Part shown: positions 37,156-49,189 of the stretch, piece after piece
Numbering within the stretch: position 1 is the stretch's first letter
Layout of the letters: every line of letters starts with the position of its first letter
Assembly: GCA_959347315.1 (NCBI GenBank)
Contig: OY365806.1
Coordinates: forward strand, 26,351,515-26,415,514
Direction of reading: 5' to 3'
DNA length: 64,000 bases
Source of the DNA: Bimastos eiseni
Lineage: Eukaryota > Annelida > Clitellata > Crassiclitellata > Lumbricidae
Notes under the pieces: generated by a model
The model's database searches: none
Seen by the model: only the letters and a program-made list of their open reading frames with translations
Told to the model about the DNA's origin: nothing
Translations under genes and position numbers: made by a program

Positions 37156-38782
37156 TGTATTAAATCTGGATATGCAAGTAGCTGACTTCAAACTGTCATG
37201 GTGGTTTTACACAAAATTTTACTACAGCAGTGTGCTGGGCATCCATTAGATATGAACGTTTTTAGCAAAAGGTAAACATGTGACTCATTTGCTCAGAAGT
37301 CTCAATGAAACTCCTCAGAAGAAAAGTCTAGGATTTGATGCGTTCTTCAGCTGAAGAGCAACTTATAAAACCACGGAAAACAATAGAACACCATTCGAAA
37401 ACCTTCCATATTCATACATTTAATAAAAGATGACAAAGAGACTGGAAACAGATGAATAATGGATAATATAAAGAGTCCCACTACACACATACACTGCTAT
37501 TTCTATTTGCAGGAAACCTAACATTATTACCATGTAAGTGTTATCAGGTAGCCGTCACCATGGGCTATGAGTGCTCCCCAAAAAGACAAAACAGGTGGCA
37601 GGCTATGTTGCACATAAGGACTGCAATTTTTGAACAGTCACATCATTCAATGCAAACTGTGTTTTTCAACAGCACATGCACACTCACTCTGAAATGTAAT
37701 GAGACTATTTTAACAGCAGTCTTGGTAGAAAAACTGTGAACAAATACATGAAAGCATTAAAGAACATTAATACTGCTAACAATCCTGCTAATAATTTATA
37801 GCATGTACATGAACTAAGAAAAACAAAACATTAATGGCATGTTACAGATCACAGTGACTGATTTATAAGTGACTTGACATCCATCAAGCTCTGCTTACAT
37901 CCAGTCTAAGCAGGTATCAACTGAAGAATGAACCAAGCTGCACTTTTAGAATGAATGTAAACAGCTTATTAAGGAGACTTCTGAACACAAAGTAACACAG
38001 TACACCTGCATAAAATAAAAAAAATTAGTGAAAACCTTAAGAATAAAGACTGCTTCTGCCTCACATTTAACAAAAGCTCAATTTCCACCAGGTTCAAAAT
38101 TAATAATAACAATTGTAAAAATAATTAACAATTGTAATAATAATGCAGTGTCATAAACAGAATCCATAATTTTTACATTTCATGATTTGTTATTAACATT
38201 TTTGGTCACAAATAGTTTAAGCAAAAAAAATAATTTTATATTAATATTCATAATTCTAGTGAGGCAATTGTCTCACTGTGGTATGCATACCACTAGTGGT
38301 ACAACGCCAGGTGTCGCTCAGAGAGAAAGGTATAAAAAAAAACTTTTCTATGAGGTTATGTATTTTTTCCTTTGATGGCTATCACTATGACATTATCTCA
38401 AAACAAAACCAATTCTCCAAATGATCCAGAATGCGGCCTGGGCCGTGCCCCAGACACCGTGATGTTTTCCATTAAAATTAATTGCAATGGGACTTTGCAC
38501 TTCCCTGTTGTTTTTATCTTACCTTTGCTGGTGATATGCCAACACTGGATTTTGTTAATATCTAGTGGCACAATAGAAATAAAGTATGCTGTTCTAGTTA
38601 TACCAATTTCTGCACTCACATAGTGCTGTTAGTTTAGTAAGCATCATTAAAAGGTGCAAAACAACCATGTTTGAAGGACCCTGCTTGTGATTGGCTTTAA
38701 ATATAATGTCTGACAACAAAACACATTTATAACATGTGTGGATGTTTGTAGGCCCTACATATAATTTTTTATGTGGGTATGC

Positions 38783-38864
38783 TTACAATACGTGTGGGTG
38801 TTTTAATGTACGTGTGGACATGATTACAATACGTGTGGGTGTTTTAATGTACGTGTGGACATGA
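38783..38864. repeat. 41-bp tandem duplication
   Basis: Two identical 41-base units (38783-38823, 38824-38864) that each contain two ACGTGTGG words, next to a TA/CA microsatellite at 38873-38908. Confidence 0.9.
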
Positions 38865-38911
38865 TTATATGTGTGTGTGTATATATATATATATATATAC
38901 ACACACACAAA

Positions 38912-39490
38912 TGCGGTGTACGGGGGAAAAAAGCGAACTTCTAGACAAACCATAATATTTTAACCAATAATTTATACATTTTAATCAAATATGGCAAAAC
39001 TTCAGTTTGACAACCATGAAGCACATAGATAACATCTATTAGTCATAATGTGTGTTCAAAATGTCCTCCTTAGGCCTAAAGACATGCACCAAAACGAGCT
39101 TGCCATTGAGTAATTGCTGCATCGATTACAACTTGATCAAATTTGTCCCATGAAAATTCGATACGTTGACGCAGTTCTCAGACGTCGCGTACCTTTGTCC
39201 CTTTGTCTGGTAAACTTTTTCTTGCATAGCAACCCATATTCTATAGAAAAATGCATCATAGCAGTTTTGTACATGGAACGAATTTCATCAAGTTGTATTC
39301 GATGCAGCAATTACTAATTGGCAAGCACGTCTTGGCGCGTGTGTTAAAGCCAAAGGACACATTATGACTAATAAATGTTAAATGTGTGCTTCATAATTGT
39401 TTAACTGAAGTTTTGCCATATTTTATTAAAATGCACAAATTATTGTAGTATTTCTAGAGGTTTGCTTTTTATCCGATCACCGTGAATATA
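38912..39490. mobile_element. Inverted dimer of a mariner/Tc1-like transposon end
   Basis: Left arm about 38915-39150 and right arm about 39285-39487 are inverted, diverged copies of each other (shared cores include ATATGGCAAAACTTCAGTT and AGTAATTGCTGCATCGA). Each arm carries the last codons of a transposase. On the minus strand of the left arm the sequence reads KVRDV, then ELRQRI, WDKFDQVVIDAA and TQWQARFGACL, matching the C-terminal 'KVRDIDELRQRI....' segment of mariner/Tc1-type transposases, with one internal stop. The ends carry CGGTG...CACCG. There is no catalytic domain, so it could only be mobilised in trans. Confidence 0.7.
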
Positions 39491-40628
39491 CACAAAAGAC
39501 AACATGTCATGTGCTGCCTTTAGGATCTCGCTAAAAAATTTCCATGCTAAACTAAGTGCTGTTCAAAATTAAAACTCATTATGAAAACAAGTTCATATAT
39601 AAACAAATAACTCAGAAATACTTTGAGAAGTCAACATCATCAATCCTTGTGGCCTTTGTAGTAATTAGACAAAACAGTCTGGCAGCATGAACCTTATTCA
39701 GTGAATGTCCTCGAACACCAGATATTTCATACCCGAGTTTAAAAAATGTTCTGTCATTAACACAAACATACAGGTTGTAATAAAACAGAAGTTTACCTAC
39801 GTTCTGGCCAAAATAAACTATCCAATATTCATTCGGCCCATAGCAGCTGCAACACAATGCAGATTCAGAATGGTTCTCACAAATGTGGTTGTCTGGGAAT
39901 ATATACCTATCTCCTACTTAGATTCTCCTCATAACAAGAGCTCCCAACTGCAAGTTTGGGCCCTGAATACACAAGGGAGATTTATGTATCTGTATTGAGT
40001 TATCCAAGTAGGCATCCACTGTGTTCTATAGTCTATGGAAAACTGATAGTTCGTTAATGAACAATGATTTGGTTACAAAGTGCTTGATTGTGTGTTAAAC
40101 CGTCCTAAAACAATCGTCCACTGAAAATTCGAACTCGAATTCCGCATACAGTTCAAGAAACAGTCTCAGTTTAAGTTGCACCTATTTAGAACTATAAGAT
40201 GGCCACATGAAAGAGCCTCTCAGAGATTCATAAAAGGCGCTATATAAAAGTTCAGATAACACACCTACAGTACTGCAATATGAGTTGAATTTTATGGCAA
40301 CATCAAATTGCACATGTTTGAGTGTTCTCTGAAGGGAGTCCAGACAAATCTGGTGCTGGTGACAAGACCAATTGTCTGAGAATGCCAGTCTGCAGGGACA
40401 CATGTAGAGACCCATCGAAGCAACCAGTCACGGACACATCTCATCAGAACACCTGGGCTCTTATATCTCACCATACTGTTGCACTGGCTTCCTGGCTGAT
40501 GCCTTAGCATGGAATCTGCATGCTACAAAAGTTACATCTGGTCTTGGTAAACTTGAAGCAGTGCCACCTGAATTGCAGAGAATTTCTGGTATCTGATGTA
40601 GGCTTCATTCTGGATTTAGTCATCTGTT

Positions 40629-43600
40629 TCAGCTTTGGAGGTTTCCTTTGGTTGAGTCGTGCTGAGACTTGGTTCCTTCCATGGAACTGGACTCGAGATC
40701 ATCTGAAAGGGAGTGGATGTTGACCACAATATTGACTTGTTTATTCGGGTCACTTTCAGCTGGTAGCACAGTGCTCCGAGTCTGAGGATGAGGAACACCA
40801 GAGGAGGATGAAGCATGAAATTCTGTCACTGCAACAGACCTACCATTACTCCTGTTCAACCTGCTCCTGCTGCCAATACTAACAAGAGACGATGAAACAC
40901 TGGTGAGTGGTGATGAAGCAGCAGAAGTCAAAGAAGCAATGCTAGTGACTCCACCTGGATTGTTCGAAGTGCCAACAATTACTGGCACAATGCCTGTAAC
41001 TGTTGTAGGAATATCAGAAGCCGATACATTTGCACGGCAAGAAGTGCTTGCAACTACTGGTTTAATGTTTCTGATTAGTGAGAGTTTGCCAGGAACTTGG
41101 CATTGACTACGATAAGTACCAGCAACTGCTGGCAGCCTATTGGCAATTGTTGGCGCAAATCTTGTATTTGACGGTTGAAGTTTCCCACTCCGGGTTGGAC
41201 TTTCAGAACGGACAACGGAGTTTGAACGCTTCAATGGTGGAAAATTACTACCAGAAACAGGAGAAGTCGTGGGCCTTATATTGAAAGAAAACGTCAGAGG
41301 CAACTTCTTATCAGTTGCTAGTTGAGGTAGTACACTGAACTTCTGTGATTGTGACTTTTGTTGCCCAAAATGAACTCTGTCAGTGGTCAACTTTGAAATC
41401 AACTCAGAGTCCCCTGTGGTGTTATTAATTTGGGAGAATTCAGGCTCCAATTTCCCAACCAGGGAAACACCCCTTGACTTGGTTGCAGTTTTCAGCTCAT
41501 CAGATGAACTACCTTCTGCTTTGGCTTTTTTGGGTACAGAATGAAATATAATTATATTTCCTTTAATGGAATTATTGGTACAGGAATTTCCATTTATGGT
41601 ATCTCCGACTACAGAACTTGCCGCAGAGGCATTTTCAGTGGGAGTGGTCCCAGAGCTGGTGCTTCCACTGAAAGCATTTGCTACAATGGCATTTCTGGTG
41701 GCATCATTTCCTGTCAGTGTATTTTTAGCTTTGCTGTTTGCAATGGACACATTGCTAGCAAGCATATCCTTACTGAGCATACTTCCAGAGGAGATACTTA
41801 CAGCAACAAAGTTTCCATTCAGGCAACTTTTGATAACTGGCTCTTTTGTAATACAGTTCGCATTGGGAGAATTCCTATCTACGGCATTTGCTAATTGTGG
41901 ATTACTAGCAACAGGACTTGCACTCGTGGTATTTCTTGTGGGAGCATTTCCATTACTGGAGTTGTTGTTGTCGAGGGTATTTCCACTATGGATATTTCCT
42001 CCAAGGGAATGTCCACCAACTACAGTCACTTTTTGTGTTAGTTTGGCAGAATTCTGTAAACTCAGCAAACTGTTCATGTCACTTGAGGCTTCGTCAGAAA
42101 CATCAACTTCAGTCTTCTTAGACTGCTTACGAGGTTTAGTCTTTCTGGGAGTCCTTGACTGACCTTCATCCAGTGCTGTTTCAGTCACTTCCTTTTTCTT
42201 TGGCTTAGTTTTTCGTTTTGGAGTTTTTGTTGAAGCTCCTCTTTGTGACTTATCCAGCAAGGAGTCATGCAGTACTTCACCAGATAAATGTCCAGGCAAT
42301 GATGACAAACAATCTCCAGTCCTTAGTGTCAAGCTAGTGCAACTTGTGGTCGGTTGGTACGAATGATAGGTGGGAATGACCCCACTATCCTCCAGCCACT
42401 CCCTTTCCAGCTCACAGACCTTTCGCCACTTCTCTAGAAGTGAACAGCCAGGTGGATCAAAGTTTGAATGCGTCAAGAAGTTGGGGATGTATGGAGTTGA
42501 CTCATCCAGACTTTCATCAGAAACAGCTCCATCAAACTTCCTCTTTGTGGTATTTGAACTGCGACGAATGCTTGAACCCTCGTCAACCAGATCTGGTAAC
42601 CAATTCAATAGGTCAAGGGTTATACTCTCTGCCAAGTCATCCTTTGACCACGACGGCAGCTTTGGTTTGCGCTTTTTCGTCTCCGATTTTGATGGTTTCA
42701 GTTGTCGAGGTTTTGCAGTCGGAAGTGAGTCTTTCTTTTTCGGTGTCTTTGCTTGTGGTGACTCTTCTGGGTCATGTGGCTTTACCACCTGTGGCTGGTT
42801 ACAAAAAGCATCGATTGCCTCTGATGTCAGGCGTCTCAAAAGCACATGAACCGGACGACAGTGTGACTCAAGAACACGGATATGACTGCAAGCATCTGAA
42901 TCAGAACTGTCTTCAATAACAATCTCCTCAGTCAGGTCTATGGTAGAGGCATCAGAGTGCTTGAGGGATGAGTGGCTGTAATGGACTGGAACTGCATCAC
43001 TGCTTTCAGACTCATGCCACTCTGGCATCTCCATTGAAATATCCTTTGTGATTTCCATGGCAACATCTGCTGTGTCTATAAACCCCAATGACTCCTGGCT
43101 GCTTACATGCTCAGAATCAGAAATTCCCGAATCCAGATGCTCTAACACGACCTTTGATTCAACAACATTCTGCTGCTTGTTTTCTGCGTTACGATCAGCA
43201 TCATTGAAATTCCTCTGCAACGGCCCACGTTTTATGGAACAACTGGAAATTCTTTCTTCTGCTCCATTGCCTTTCAAGTTATCAGAGGATATTGCAGTAC
43301 TTTTGTCTATCAGATTTTCTTCATATGAAATCAACTTTCCATGTGGTGTCACATACTGTGCTAAATTTCCTTCAAAACCAGTGTGCTCCAAAAACCGTGG
43401 GATTTGATCTGCAGTGGTGCTGACGTCAACAGTTGCCGGGAACTTGCGGTCATTGTGAATGGTACAATTCAAGTCATTACTGACAAAATTTTCTGTATCA
43501 GAATTAGAGTTGTCCACACACGAAATACATGCAATGGTTACAGAGTCACTCTGGGATTGATTGATCATGTCCAACTTTTCACTCTGCTCTGTGTCTGTTT

Positions 43601-44849
43601 TAATAATTCCCTTCATTCTGTTGTAATCTGATTGTCCTTTTCCAGATGATTCTGACTCAATATCGTGATGCTTTTCAACAAGGTCATGAAGTGCTTCATC
43701 ACCCGAACTCAACTGTATCTCAATAGCAAATTGTGTCTTCAGTTCAGGTGGTGTTTCATCGCTGAAATCCTCTGGCTCCTTGACAGATATTTTTGTCTTC
43801 AATTCAGGCACCATTTCTTTGTTCAAATCTAGTTGTTTCTTGGCAGAAATGTTAGCCCTAAGATTGGAAAATTTATTACAGTCTAATGGTACCTTAGCCA
43901 TACATTGTGCCTTTTCATCCGGAAACTTCTCCATCTTCCTCTTGACTGCATCCATTGTTCGATTGGAGCACATGAGGAACTGAGAGAAAGCATCGCAGAA
44001 TGTCTGTGGCTGGCTCCCTGTTCTCTTACCTTCTATTGGCAATGTAGTGACCTTGAGAGCTTGACAGGGTTGACTGCTAAGTACCCTGGTTTTTCTATTG
44101 AGGTGGTCCTCCTCACATGCAGATGCACACAGTTTAACACAGTTTGGAGAGCCTCTGCTCTCTGGTTTCTCAGGCTCTTCAGCATACATCATCTTTTCAC
44201 CCTCCTCATACTTACATCTTCTCAGAGCACAGGCCATCGATCCACCTCTGTCACAGCCAGGCATAAAAGAAATGTCAGAGTTCAGGCAATTTCCCATCTC
44301 CATAGCTTCAGAGACAGGTAAAGTATACAATGGAGCACAAGACACAGCTCCAACTGTCAACTGCCGAGCACTAAGCGAAGAGCAGCTGGCTCCACACGCC
44401 GTAACATCCTTCCCACAGTACATCTCACTTACTTTACAAATGCTTGCTTCAGACACGGCCATTTTATGATTGGAAATACAGCCAGTAGCACTGCCTCTGT
44501 TCTTCACGAGCTTTCGACAAAGTCCCTTCTTCCTCTTTGTCCTCAACTGAGCTCCACCAATTGAAGGTATCTGAACGAAACAACGTCTGTCTGCTTGATA
44601 TTTCTCCACGTCACTCAAGTTCTTTCTCGTTGAGTAAGTCCAACTTTGCAGCATCCATTTAGCAAGAGTCTTCTGAAGCACAGGGCGAACAAATGCCAGT
44701 CTTTTTTGCAGGAACACAGGCTCTGTAGCATCAGAAGAGTGACTTCTGCGCAAGAAGAGACCATTGCAGCGTCTTTGCAGTGCCGTGACTGATGGCAAGT
44801 AGAATGGCTTCGGTGGGTTTGGATGTTTGTTTCGCTGAGAGGCCGGCAT
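40629..44849 (-). CDS. Uncharacterised Ser/Asn-rich, probably nuclear protein (1406 aa)
   Basis: One uninterrupted frame of 1406 codons. ATG at 44849 is preceded in frame by TGA (44877-44879) and has A at -3, so the start is well supported. I do not recognise the family. Visible features: basic clusters resembling nuclear localisation signals at about 102-117 (RTKRKKGLCRKLVKNR), 701-730 and 875-912; three degenerate 20-residue repeats (ELKTxI/F) at about 332-390; an acidic stretch STIDLTEEIVIEDSSDSD at 635-652 that looks like a SUMO-interaction motif with an adjacent phosphorylatable acidic tail; the most ordered-looking part at 735-830 (LDLLNWLPDL; LLEKWRKVCELEREWLEDSG), which should be the conserved core; and a Gly/Asn/Ser-rich repeat region at 945-1125. 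No membrane segment or signal peptide. Could be a chromatin or DNA-repair scaffold, but that is inference from composition only. Further exons at either end cannot be excluded. Confidence 0.8.
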   Translation of the reverse strand: MPASQRNKHPNPPKPFYLPSVTALQRRCNGLFLRRSHSSDATEPVFLQKRLAFVRPVLQKTLAKWMLQSWTYSTRKNLSDVEKYQADRRCFVQIPSIGGAQLRTKRKKGLCRKLVKNRGSATGCISNHKMAVSEASICKVSEMYCGKDVTACGASCSSLSARQLTVGAVSCAPLYTLPVSEAMEMGNCLNSDISFMPGCDRGGSMACALRRCKYEEGEKMMYAEEPEKPESRGSPNCVKLCASACEEDHLNRKTRVLSSQPCQALKVTTLPIEGKRTGSQPQTFCDAFSQFLMCSNRTMDAVKRKMEKFPDEKAQCMAKVPLDCNKFSNLRANISAKKQLDLNKEMVPELKTKISVKEPEDFSDETPPELKTQFAIEIQLSSGDEALHDLVEKHHDIESESSGKGQSDYNRMKGIIKTDTEQSEKLDMINQSQSDSVTIACISCVDNSNSDTENFVSNDLNCTIHNDRKFPATVDVSTTADQIPRFLEHTGFEGNLAQYVTPHGKLISYEENLIDKSTAISSDNLKGNGAEERISSCSIKRGPLQRNFNDADRNAENKQQNVVESKVVLEHLDSGISDSEHVSSQESLGFIDTADVAMEITKDISMEMPEWHESESSDAVPVHYSHSSLKHSDASTIDLTEEIVIEDSSDSDACSHIRVLESHCRPVHVLLRRLTSEAIDAFCNQPQVVKPHDPEESPQAKTPKKKDSLPTAKPRQLKPSKSETKKRKPKLPSWSKDDLAESITLDLLNWLPDLVDEGSSIRRSSNTTKRKFDGAVSDESLDESTPYIPNFLTHSNFDPPGCSLLEKWRKVCELEREWLEDSGVIPTYHSYQPTTSCTSLTLRTGDCLSSLPGHLSGEVLHDSLLDKSQRGASTKTPKRKTKPKKKEVTETALDEGQSRTPRKTKPRKQSKKTEVDVSDEASSDMNSLLSLQNSAKLTQKVTVVGGHSLGGNIHSGNTLDNNNSSNGNAPTRNTTSASPVASNPQLANAVDRNSPNANCITKEPVIKSCLNGNFVAVSISSGSMLSKDMLASNVSIANSKAKNTLTGNDATRNAIVANAFSGSTSSGTTPTENASAASSVVGDTINGNSCTNNSIKGNIIIFHSVPKKAKAEGSSSDELKTATKSRGVSLVGKLEPEFSQINNTTGDSELISKLTTDRVHFGQQKSQSQKFSVLPQLATDKKLPLTFSFNIRPTTSPVSGSNFPPLKRSNSVVRSESPTRSGKLQPSNTRFAPTIANRLPAVAGTYRSQCQVPGKLSLIRNIKPVVASTSCRANVSASDIPTTVTGIVPVIVGTSNNPGGVTSIASLTSAASSPLTSVSSSLVSIGSRSRLNRSNGRSVAVTEFHASSSSGVPHPQTRSTVLPAESDPNKQVNIVVNIHSLSDDLESSSMEGTKSQHDSTKGNLQS

Positions 44850-46479
44850 TTTAAAGAATGCCTTGCAGCTGAATTGTCAACGTCAGACGAATGATTGTAT
44901 GCTGTCAACATTCAAAGCAGAAACACAAATCAATGTAATGCAATAAGATCCACAGCCATAAGGATCATCTCACAGTAACTGGACAGAAGAACCTACAAAT
45001 CTTGTTGAAAAATTGTAAAATCTATCTCAATTGTAGCATCTTAAATCAAAAAGAAGATGCAATATTATCAAACCTTCCACTACACATGATCTGCCATAAA
45101 AGATTAATCCATCTTACATTAAAAAAACATGAATAAATCCTCTGTGGCCAATAGTTTGGAGGCAATATAACTCAAACTTTTACTTCTATGGTCAAACACG
45201 TACAAAACATAGCAGATGAAGATCTTTTTTTAATATGCGTCGTGAGGGTCGAATGTGGTCAGGTTAAGCATCGTGAGGGTCGGTTAGGGTCAGGCTAGCC
45301 GTCGTTTAGGATCAGAGTTAGATTTAATGTTGTTTATAGACATATGAGAAGAACTTTCGGCCACAAAATTAATTTTTCGGTGGCTTGAGAGCCCGAAGTT
45401 CCGACCGCAGACGCTCCACGTAAAAATATTGTGGTGTAGATCTAACTACTCGACTAATACCAACGTCGTGCCGAAATTAGTTATGTAAGCAAAAATCAAC
45501 GAGAACAGCCATCATAAATCTCATATCTATGTCACAAATCGCTAAAGAAAACTGTTGGATAATGTGCTGTAAACTCATTACATTTGGGCTGGTTTTGCTG
45601 CTACTTAAATAACGACCATTAGACTTTACAGCGAACAGTCAATGGCGACCGTTTTGCAGCGTACATGCACATACAAACCAATTGTAAAAACGTGCACCAC
45701 TGTTATAGTATCGATCGACGTGAAATCACATGAGCTTCCATTTTGATGCAAGAATGCGTGCAAATAGTGCCAATTTTTTTAATTTCGTGCAATTGCATTT
45801 GCCATATCTTCTCTATGTTGTCAACATATGAGCGACATCTGACGGCCAATCCAAGAATAAAACATTTCAAAGAATCCACAGTCATGAATGACGACATTCT
45901 AACCCACAGACATAAGTATTATCATCGGTAATCCTAATCTCATTGCATTTCTGCAACGCCCACAAAAGCGAAGTCGCGGAACCAGTTTATCACAGACGCC
46001 GTGATAGACAGTAGGATTACGGTAACATAGTATTCTTTAATATTTCAAACTGACAAAAACGCGGTATTATTACAATCATTGTATGAGCGGATGATCACAA
46101 TTCACAAGTGATGACGAATTTAACTGCATCCGCATCCAGGCAAAGATGGGAAATAGTCTACTAAATGAAGAAGTTAATTAGCCTACTTATCTTAACACCA
46201 AAGAGATTATGAAACTTGATCATAGTAATTTTTAATACGTAATCTGTCAACACAGCTTTGCCTTTTTCCTATATTATGTTGCTTAGGCTATTACTTTTTG
46301 ATGTTTCAACGATTTGAATTATTTCTTGAACAACGTAGACGATCGTTACAGCAGCATGGCATAGTACGAAATAGTACGAAAGAAATGCATGCTTCAAACA
46401 TTGTTGGGCCTACTGCTCGAGTTGACCATTGTTGCTCCTTACTTGCTAACCTTCCTCGTGTGGTTCTGGGGCGGCTGGA

Positions 46480-46985
46480 TCAGCATAAAGGACAACAAAA
46501 CAATCGGCAACACAGACGGTAAAACAGACAGCAAAGCAGACAAAACAGATAGCAAAAATAGACAACTAAACTAACAGCTAAATTAGACACCTAAATCAGA
46601 CAGCAATCAACAAATAAGACAGCTAGGCTAAATAGACAGAAAAATAGACAGCAATTAAGATATACAACCAGGGCCGTACCAAGCTATAACTGCGCCCTGT
46701 GCCAATCATTAGGGCCTAATCTGTCGCTCTCGCATTTCTCAAGATAGATTGCATTTATGGAATAATTAATGTAATTTCATCCTGAAATTTGCCCCCCCCC
46801 CCCCTCTATATTTGCGCCCTGTGCCACGGCACCGCTGGCACCGCCCTCTGATCAGTACGGCCCTGTAGACAACTAATTTAGACAGCAAAACAAACAGCAA
46901 AATAGCAACTATAGATTATACGCCTAAATTAAACAGCAAATATAACAGCTACATTAGACAAATACCTAGACTGCTATAGCGGCAG
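46480..46985. repeat. Degenerate AGACAGC-type tandem array
   Basis: Loosely repeated words (AGACAGC, AAACAGC, AGACAAC, CTAAATTAGACA) at 10-12 base spacing on both sides of the MITE at 46669-46865. The MITE has split one array. Confidence 0.75.
46669..46865. mobile_element. hAT-like MITE, copy 2
   Basis: Starts CAGGGCCGTACC and ends GTACGGCCCTG. Flanked by TATACAAC and TAGACAAC, an 8-bp target duplication with one mismatch, as expected for hAT. Ends match copy 1 (4009-4330) closely; it is about 125 bases shorter through internal loss. Contains a run of 13 C at 46792-46804. Confidence 0.85.
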
Positions 46986-48029
46986 AAATGGACGCCACGC
47001 ATGTAGGCGTAGCCTACTTGGCGAAGGCATTGGCAACAGACGGTAACATTTACCACGCTAAAATAATATAGGTCTAGCATATACACGGGCAGAATATTAG
47101 GTACCAACTGTTAGCCTACAATTAGCAGCAGCAATAGAATAACACGGAATGTCAATTGTCCACTCCCCATAGTCCAGGTCGATGTATTATCAAATGTGTA
47201 CGATTGGCCAAGCAAGACGCGTGTAAAACGTTACACGTAGGTCTAGCTTTGCATTTGGCTTGACGAGTAATAGATCTTTTCATAGGGGGCCGGAGGGGGG
47301 TTTATGAGTTTCCTCAGACTCGTGTGCTTTGACGAAGTAGCCGCCTGGGTCAGTGGATTGATATTGGGTTCATCTCCCATTGAAACGACTCCTCCAAATG
47401 AGCCTTCTCCACTCCTCGAAAAATCGCGCAAATGCACGTGTGATAACCAGCGGTCTCTTTCCGCATCCTTTTTCCAGTTCCCGCGCCCGTCAAGACAGCC
47501 AATCAGCAGCCTTCGTAGCGGGTAAGTGAATCTCCAGTTGTGCAGTTATATAGCGCTTTAAATTTATGGTTTTCGTCAGCGATATGTCACAGTGACGAAT
47601 CATCCGAGTCTAGGCTGAACGACTATGTTTAGCAATTTCTTTTGGATTCTCAATAACTGCCTAGTGTCGCCGTTTAGAATTTCTTCTGCCATCATCGCCA
47701 ATCACCCACCGTCTAAGAAGCACCATCTTCTTCCTGAGGAGCATCTATGCAATTCCCTCTGGGCTTTCTAAGTAAGTAAATGGTATAAATAATAGCATCA
47801 AAAAGTACGCACGTAAGATTAATCTCTATCTAAAACTAACAGCGAACGCAAAATAGCTTAAATGGTATAAATAATAGCATCAATTCTAAACAAAGTCCTA
47901 TAACATTCGCATGAGCGGCATAATGAAAGTAGGCCTTCTTTTGGCAAAGATTCCAACTCTATCAATGCGCTAACAGCAGTTGCAAACAGACCAACTGGTC
48001 AACAATGTGACTGTAACAGATCAGTCTTT

Positions 48030-48290
48030 TAATTTCACATGCAAGAAATCAGGATCAACTTGAATCTAGAGTCACACTTCTTCGATGACTTTTATCTGGA
48101 CTCATCACTAATACCTAATCTAATGACCTGATCACCCAACTTCCATTTCTTGACTTAAAAGACAACTGCCAACTAGGCCAACTCTGTCTCCTCTTGCCTT
48201 CTGGCAACCAGACCTTGACATCCCCTGGACTACCCTTTGGACAACGTGGATAAGCTGCAGTGGTTAATTTGTGCCTGCGCTACAGTTGAA
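48030..48290 (+). mobile_element. LINE 3' region remnant
   Basis: The stretch CTTCTGGCAACCAGACCTTG, then ACTACCCTTTGGACAAC, parallels CTTTGGCAACCTGACCAGG, then ACTAACCTTTGTACAAC at 52997-53040. Same family, lacking the final tail. Confidence 0.5.
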
Positions 48291-49189
48291 TCGATCCGTA
48301 GGTATAATATTAAAACAATCAGCTATAATGAAATCGGCCATGATCTGTATCGATAACAATATTCGGGACCTAAATTATTTTCTAAATTTTGCTACGCACG
48401 GTCTCACCAGGTGGCACATACATTTGACCAAATCATGTAGGCCTACTGCCATGGCTAGGCCTATATTCTACACGCATAACGTAGCATCGCTCCGCTGCCA
48501 GCTGTCATTGTTACACAGAATATTGATTATGGTAGAAATAACTGAAGAGGTGGTACTCCAATTTAGAATGAACATATTGAGTAGTTGAGCAACGGACGAG
48601 AAAGAGTCGGGTCAGAAGGACAAGAAGGTTTGAGTGTCGTTTGCGTAGTTAGGCCTATAGGTGCATGGTGGTCAACAAATGAAGATTTCATCAGAAGTCT
48701 CAGAGGTATCGACCAAGGGATGAAAGGCTCTGTATTTTTGCCTATATAGGTTCTATATTGTCAAATGGAGTGACCTCAGGTACTGTACTTCTTTTATATG
48801 AGCAAAAATCATTAGTGAGCGATCTTAATTCGAGCGCTATAGTAATAGTTACTGACAATTATTGCTAACAGGATCTGGTAATGCATGTATGTCACGTTTC
48901 CTTTGCGATCTTTGTATCAGCAAATCTAACCCCTCCGGCTCTGCCTATAATGTCACCTACTTTGAGATAGTGTCAAAACACTTGGGGAACCCTGGACGGC
49001 AAGCTTACATTTCGACCGCGCTGAACGAACCTTTGTGTGTCTTGTTTCTACTGTATCTGGGCAATACGTCATATTGGGTCGGCTCAAACTAAGAATACGT
49101 CGGAAACCATAGCCTGTTCACTTGTCTTCTCTCGCCTTGTATATGCTAATTAGTTTTTTGTCGACCTCTCAAACATAAAACTTAAAAGG

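Larger units (their letters stand above)
32440..40628. other. Spacer between the ROCO gene and the minus-strand gene
   Basis: AT-rich. Contains a SINE, a foldback mariner remnant and short tandem or direct repeats listed separately, and the 3' UTR of the minus-strand gene somewhere below 40629. Near 34600-34690 is a C/G-rich patch with CCCCAAATTTG-type blocks that looks like a repeat but has no second copy here. I see no other gene. Confidence 0.5.
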
